The notes below the pieces were generated by a model. It saw nothing but the letters and a program-made list of their open reading frames with translations. It made no database searches and was not told the origin of the DNA. From Euryarchaeota archaeon UBA102 (GTDB lineage Archaea > Thermoplasmatota > Poseidoniia > MGIII > CG-Epi1): 18,805 nucleotides of DNA. Below, one piece after another: positions 15,730-18,805 of this stretch. The stretch covers positions 1 through 18,805 of the forward strand of contig DAHL01000019.1 in the NCBI GenBank assembly GCA_002509225.1. The letters run 5' to 3'. A program made the translations under genes and the position numbers. How positions within the stretch are numbered: position 1 is the stretch's first letter; each line of letters begins with the position of its first letter.

Positions 15730-17042
15730 ATATGATCCTCCGCGAAATGCTTCAAACGCTGCTCTAGTAAAGAGATTTCGGTGGGCTTTACGAATGAAAC
15801 ACAAATTCGTAATCCTTCGTTCCTAGAAGAGCCTGAACTAGAAAGTGTAGTTGTTGAAATACCATATCTAAGTAATTCTTTTAGTAAGTCATTACCGGTA
15901 AACTCTGGATAGCTCATTGTCAAGAAAAATCCATTCCCTACTGGAACGTCAATGTCTGTTTTATAGACTTGATTGAACCCGTGATTGGTAAATATTTTAC
16001 AAATCTCTTCGGAACGAGAACTGTATTCTCGTGTATGTTCAACGAAATTAAAAGAACCGTCACAAGCGGCATTGAGTAAAGATGATAGACCGTGTTGTGA
16101 TACATGGCTAACACCAGAAGTGGTAACATACAACCCCCCGTGTGAAAAGGAATGTCCAAATGTTTCAGAACCGCATTTATCTTTTAGATTTGGAAAATTC
16201 ATATCTACAAGAGCAGGAGATATGACTGATATGGCACATCTTGGACCTGGGTAAGAAAACGCCTTTGAAGAAGAGATGAGTGTTACCCAATAATCACCAT
16301 ACTGTGCTACTGAAGGTATAAATGGTTCTGTAAAAGGGGTGGAATAATCTTGGCGAAAATCCATACCTATGTATGCTTGATCTTCTATTGCTAGAACTTT
16401 ATACTTGTCACATAATTCAGCTATGCCTTGTAACTCACTAGGCCTCAAACAGACCCAGGAAGGATTGTTTGGAGAAGACCATAAAAGACCTCCAATGTTT
16501 CCTTCTTCGAATTTTTTTCTTATAGCTGAAAGTAAGGAATCGCCCCTACAATCATAGAGATCGATACCTTCTGTTTCAAGACCTAAGAAACGAGCTTGTA
16601 ATTTCGATACAGGAAAAGTTGGATCTAAAAACAGTATTTTTTTTCTATTGGGAAAAAGATTTCCCGCAAGCTGTTGAGAAATGAATCCCCCTTGCATTGA
16701 ACCGCATGTTGGTATTATCGAACTCGTTGGAGTTTTTACATTGAAAAATGCTTCGAAGAAACGTGAACCTGCTTGTTTTAATTCAGGAATTCCGTCAAAA
16801 GGAGGGTAGGCCCCGTGTACGCCTTGACTCATGGCTTCTTGCTCTACCTCTTTAACAAAATCAGGAGGAGGAATGTTCGGTATGCCGAACTCCATACGTA
16901 TGAAATCGATACCTGTTTTGTCTTCAAGAATATTAACTAAACGGTTTACCTCCCTTATAGCGAGATTATCAGATGAGAAACCTGTTTCCTTTAGAGAATC
17001 ATCAATAAGTTTAGATGGTAATGGTATTTTTTCTTTTGTCAA
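15726..17042 (-). CDS. Class I/II PLP-dependent aminotransferase
   Basis: A 438-residue fold-type I aminotransferase. Seen are the substrate/cofactor blocks YPPFDGIPELKQA, PTCGSMQGGFISQQL (PLP phosphate contact), FLDPTFPVSK, SSPNNPSW (the NNP motif), EDQAYIGMDF (Asp and Tyr contacts), the Schiff-base lysine K260 in SSSKAFSYPGPRCA, and the carboxylate-binding Arg in EGLRICVSF near the C-terminus. Substrate is unknown; pairing with a branched-chain aminotransferase suggests amino-acid synthesis. The start is TTG at 17042, since an in-frame TGA lies two codons upstream and the next Met is about 48 residues on; a weak GGTG precedes it. The stop TGA overlaps the BCAT TTG. An N-terminal extension of about 45 residues precedes the core. 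Confidence 0.92.
   Translation of the reverse strand: MTKEKIPLPSKLIDDSLKETGFSSDNLAIREVNRLVNILEDKTGIDFIRMEFGIPNIPPPDFVKEVEQEAMSQGVHGAYPPFDGIPELKQAGSRFFEAFFNVKTPTSSIIPTCGSMQGGFISQQLAGNLFPNRKKILFLDPTFPVSKLQARFLGLETEGIDLYDCRGDSLLSAIRKKFEEGNIGGLLWSSPNNPSWVCLRPSELQGIAELCDKYKVLAIEDQAYIGMDFRQDYSTPFTEPFIPSVAQYGDYWVTLISSSKAFSYPGPRCAISVISPALVDMNFPNLKDKCGSETFGHSFSHGGLYVTTSGVSHVSQHGLSSLLNAACDGSFNFVEHTREYSSRSEEICKIFTNHGFNQVYKTDIDVPVGNGFFLTMSYPEFTGNDLLKELLRYGISTTTLSSSGSSRNEGLRICVSFVKPTEISLLEQRLKHFAEDHI
15737..15741 (-). promoter_or_regulatory. Strong Shine-Dalgarno GGAGG deciding the BCAT start
   Basis: GGAGG on the minus strand, 7 bases before TTG 15729 and inside the end of the upstream aminotransferase gene. 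It points to a non-AUG start with translational coupling. Confidence 0.7.
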
Positions 17043-17102
17043 TTTTCAACACCCTAATAGATAGGAATAGGAGAACATCCCTAAAAGCATGCTTATGGAA
17101 AA

Positions 17103-17111
17103 CTTATAAGA
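17103..17111 (+). promoter_or_regulatory. Candidate TATA box for symporter gene
   Basis: CTTATAAGA centred 24 bases before ATG 17131 in the 88-base divergent gap, which fits leaderless transcription starting at or next to that ATG. TTATAA is also symmetric, so it could serve the opposite strand, but it lies about 65 bases from the aminotransferase start. Confidence 0.5.
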
Positions 17112-17130
17112 TAGATACTGACATAGGAAA

Positions 17131-18576
17131 ATGATGATGAATGTAACTTATGCATATCTTCTCATGATAATTTCATTGGGATTTTTTGCTTGGTTAGGAA
17201 TTACAAATGCTCTGAAAAAAGAATCGAACTTTGATGAATACCTCTCTGCTAGAAACAGTCAATCTTGGCTCAGTATTGGGCTAAGTTTGTTTGCTTCTGG
17301 TATGGGAATCTGGATACTTTTTGGCCCATCAGAAGTCGGATACTATGGTGGTTTCTATGATGTTCTAGGTTATGCTCTTTCATCTGCTACCCCCTTTATT
17401 TTATTAGCAAATATAGGGCCGATAATAAGAAGAATAACTCCAGAAGGAGTGACTTTGGCCGATTATGTGAAACAGAGAATGGGAAGAACAATGCAGATTT
17501 ATGTTGGAATAATTTCTATAATATATATGTTAACTTTCATGTTTGCAGAATATATTGCTATCGGAAAAGCTATGAATTTTCTATCCGGTATGGACCCGTT
17601 GATACCTATTATAGCTGTTGGAATTGTAACTACCACATATACTATGATGGGCGGACTTCCTGTATCGATTAAGACTGATCGCATACAGGCTTATTTTGTT
17701 ATTTGGTTGATTATATGTATTTTGTTAATAATAGTTACTTCAGGAATGTCCGATATGTGGGAAAATGCGAAAGCATACACCCCAGAAGATGTGGAATGGG
17801 GGTGGTTACATGGAAGTATTTCAGACTATTCAACCTTCGAAGCTGGATTAGCATTAGTGTTAGCGATAACTGCCGCTGAGATGTTCTCTCAAGGTAACTG
17901 GCAACGTGCTTGGGCTTCAGAAAATGATTTAGCACTTCGGAAAGGAGCCTACCTTGCTGCAGGACTATGTTTCATAGCCGTACTACTCATGGGATTTCTT
18001 GGTACGGTGAAAGCTGGAGAAGGTGCTTTGAATGATCCTTCAATTGCCTTTTTTGAACTGATTAAAAATTATTCTATAGGGATACTTGCTATGTTTATTA
18101 TTATTGGAATAGCTTTAGTTTGTTCTAGTATAGATACGTTGCAAAATGCTTTGGTAGCTGTTATTTCTCGAGATATTACAGATGGTAAAATATCATTAAA
18201 AGAAGCTAGATATGCAACTGTGGCGATAGTTCCTATCGCCATTATTTTAGCTTGGTATCTTGAAGATGAGACGTTAAGCGTCTTTAGGATTTTTCTGGTA
18301 GCGGATTTGTTTGCTGCAGCCACTGTATTGCCAATTTTTCTAACCCTTTCAGATAAAGTAACACCTAAAGGGAGTTTGATAGGAGCTGTATCTGGTTTAC
18401 TTTCAGTAGTTGTTTATGGCGCAGTAACTGCAGACATAGGAACCGGAATTGGATACTTGACAAACCCCGTAAATGAATTGGGACTTGCTAACCTTGGAGT
18501 TTTTCTTTCTGCTTTGATTGGTTCAGGCGGTATTACTATAATTAGTTCAGCGATTTTTAATCGTGTGGAAGCCTGA
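17131..18576 (+). CDS. Sodium:solute symporter (SSS family)
   Basis: A 481-residue polytopic membrane transporter of the sodium:solute symporter family, importing a small solute with Na+. About 13 hydrophobic segments are visible, starting with YAYLLMIISLGFFAWLGI. Family features are FDEYLSARNSQSW after TM1, the unwound helix region SIGLSLFASGMGIWILFGPSE, the conserved MMGGLPVSIKTDRIQ in the middle, AEMFSQGNWQRAWAS, and the Na+-site helix region VCSSIDTLQNALVAVISRD (Ser-Ser-Ile-Asp). Length and spacing resemble the urea (DUR3) and proline/pantothenate branches, but the substrate cannot be assigned. Three ATG codons in a row (17131, 17134, 17137) make the exact start ambiguous: the TATA box favours the first, while AGGA at 17125-17128 would suit the third. 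The 3' end overlaps the convergent gene by 20 bases. Confidence 0.93.
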   Translation: MMMNVTYAYLLMIISLGFFAWLGITNALKKESNFDEYLSARNSQSWLSIGLSLFASGMGIWILFGPSEVGYYGGFYDVLGYALSSATPFILLANIGPIIRRITPEGVTLADYVKQRMGRTMQIYVGIISIIYMLTFMFAEYIAIGKAMNFLSGMDPLIPIIAVGIVTTTYTMMGGLPVSIKTDRIQAYFVIWLIICILLIIVTSGMSDMWENAKAYTPEDVEWGWLHGSISDYSTFEAGLALVLAITAAEMFSQGNWQRAWASENDLALRKGAYLAAGLCFIAVLLMGFLGTVKAGEGALNDPSIAFFELIKNYSIGILAMFIIIGIALVCSSIDTLQNALVAVISRDITDGKISLKEARYATVAIVPIAIILAWYLEDETLSVFRIFLVADLFAAATVLPIFLTLSDKVTPKGSLIGAVSGLLSVVVYGAVTADIGTGIGYLTNPVNELGLANLGVFLSALIGSGGITIISSAIFNRVEA

Positions 18577-18805
18577 ATTTGCCTCTCATCAATGCTAGTT
18601 TACCTGAATGACAAGTGATAGTTACTTTTTCACTTGAATCGGCCTCGTTGTGTAAGGCACGGCCTCCGAGATTCAGAGTAGTTTGATCTAAATCCCATCT
18701 TGAACCAGAAACTGAAACAACTGCTGTTGGAACAGATATTAAGGAAAAAATAGTGCCTTCGGGAGAACTGAAAGAAAACTTCTCTTTTATTTCTTCTACA
18801 TGAAA
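18557..18805 (-). CDS. 3' part of an unrecognised gene, cut by the right edge
   Basis: An uninterrupted minus-strand reading frame of 82 codons runs from the window edge to TAA at 18557-18559. It has no start codon in view, so it is the C-terminal part of a longer protein. Visible stretches are SPEGTIFSLISVPTAVVSV, SRWDLDQTTLNLGG and EKVTITCHSGKLALMRGKF, with alternating hydrophobic residues suggesting beta strands. I do not recognise the family. It converges on the symporter gene with a 20-base overlap, like the other convergent pairs here. Without it, 18577-18805 would be the largest empty stretch of the window. Confidence 0.68.
   Translation of the reverse strand, partial: FHVEEIKEKFSFSSPEGTIFSLISVPTAVVSVSGSRWDLDQTTLNLGGRALHNEADSSEKVTITCHSGKLALMRGKFRLPHD

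Noticed and set aside
1..18805. CRISPR array, tRNA/rRNA, transposon or prophage
   Set aside because: No regularly spaced repeats, tRNA-like folds, transposase or integrase genes were seen; nearly all bases are in housekeeping-type genes.

Overview
This AT-rich, densely packed window most likely comes from an uncultured archaeon. Three things point that way: an archaeal-type mevalonate cluster (mevalonate kinase, UbiD-type decarboxylase, aconitase X, with UbiX beside it), an archaeosortase next to a secreted protein ending in a PGF-containing sorting-like tail, and TATA-box-like promoters about 25 bases ahead of start codons. A marine euryarchaeal / Thermoplasmatota-like origin is my guess from gene content only. 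Several genes look bacterial in architecture (unsplit GcvP, RibA-type GTP cyclohydrolase II, SufU, branched-chain aminotransferase), as is common in such lineages.

Layout. 1-784 (+): SufU and SufT, Fe-S cluster assembly; the sufU start codon is cut by the left edge. 853-1470 (+): GTP cyclohydrolase II. 1455-3488 (-): archaeosortase, Ap4A-type Nudix hydrolase and a secreted, C-terminally anchored protein. 3570-6673 (-): glycine decarboxylase followed by a small glutaredoxin-like protein. 6770-7225 (+): a DUF2203 protein. 7227-7793 (-): UbiX. 7885-13344 (+): mevalonate kinase, UbiD-family decarboxylase, fused aconitase X, and a membrane-anchored SRPBCC-epimerase fusion, each joined to the next by an overlap or a 2-base gap. 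13328-17042 (-): a tight operon of a class I aminotransferase, a branched-chain aminotransferase, an m5C RNA methyltransferase and a separate PUA-like protein. 17131-18576 (+): a sodium:solute symporter. 18557-18805 (-): the 3' end of an unrecognised gene that runs off the right edge.

How the genes work together. The most coherent system is 7227-11824. Mevalonate kinase makes mevalonate 5-phosphate, aconitase X would dehydrate it to trans-anhydromevalonate 5-phosphate, the UbiD homologue would decarboxylate that to isopentenyl phosphate, and UbiX supplies the prenylated FMN that UbiD enzymes need. This is the published archaeal mevalonate pathway, here with the two aconitase X subunits fused and a lipid- or membrane-related oxidoreductase attached to the operon. 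Isopentenyl phosphate kinase and HMG-CoA reductase are not in the window. A second possible system is the archaeosortase with its neighbouring candidate substrate.

No rRNA, tRNA, CRISPR array, insertion sequence or origin was seen. No intergenic stretch exceeds 100 bases.
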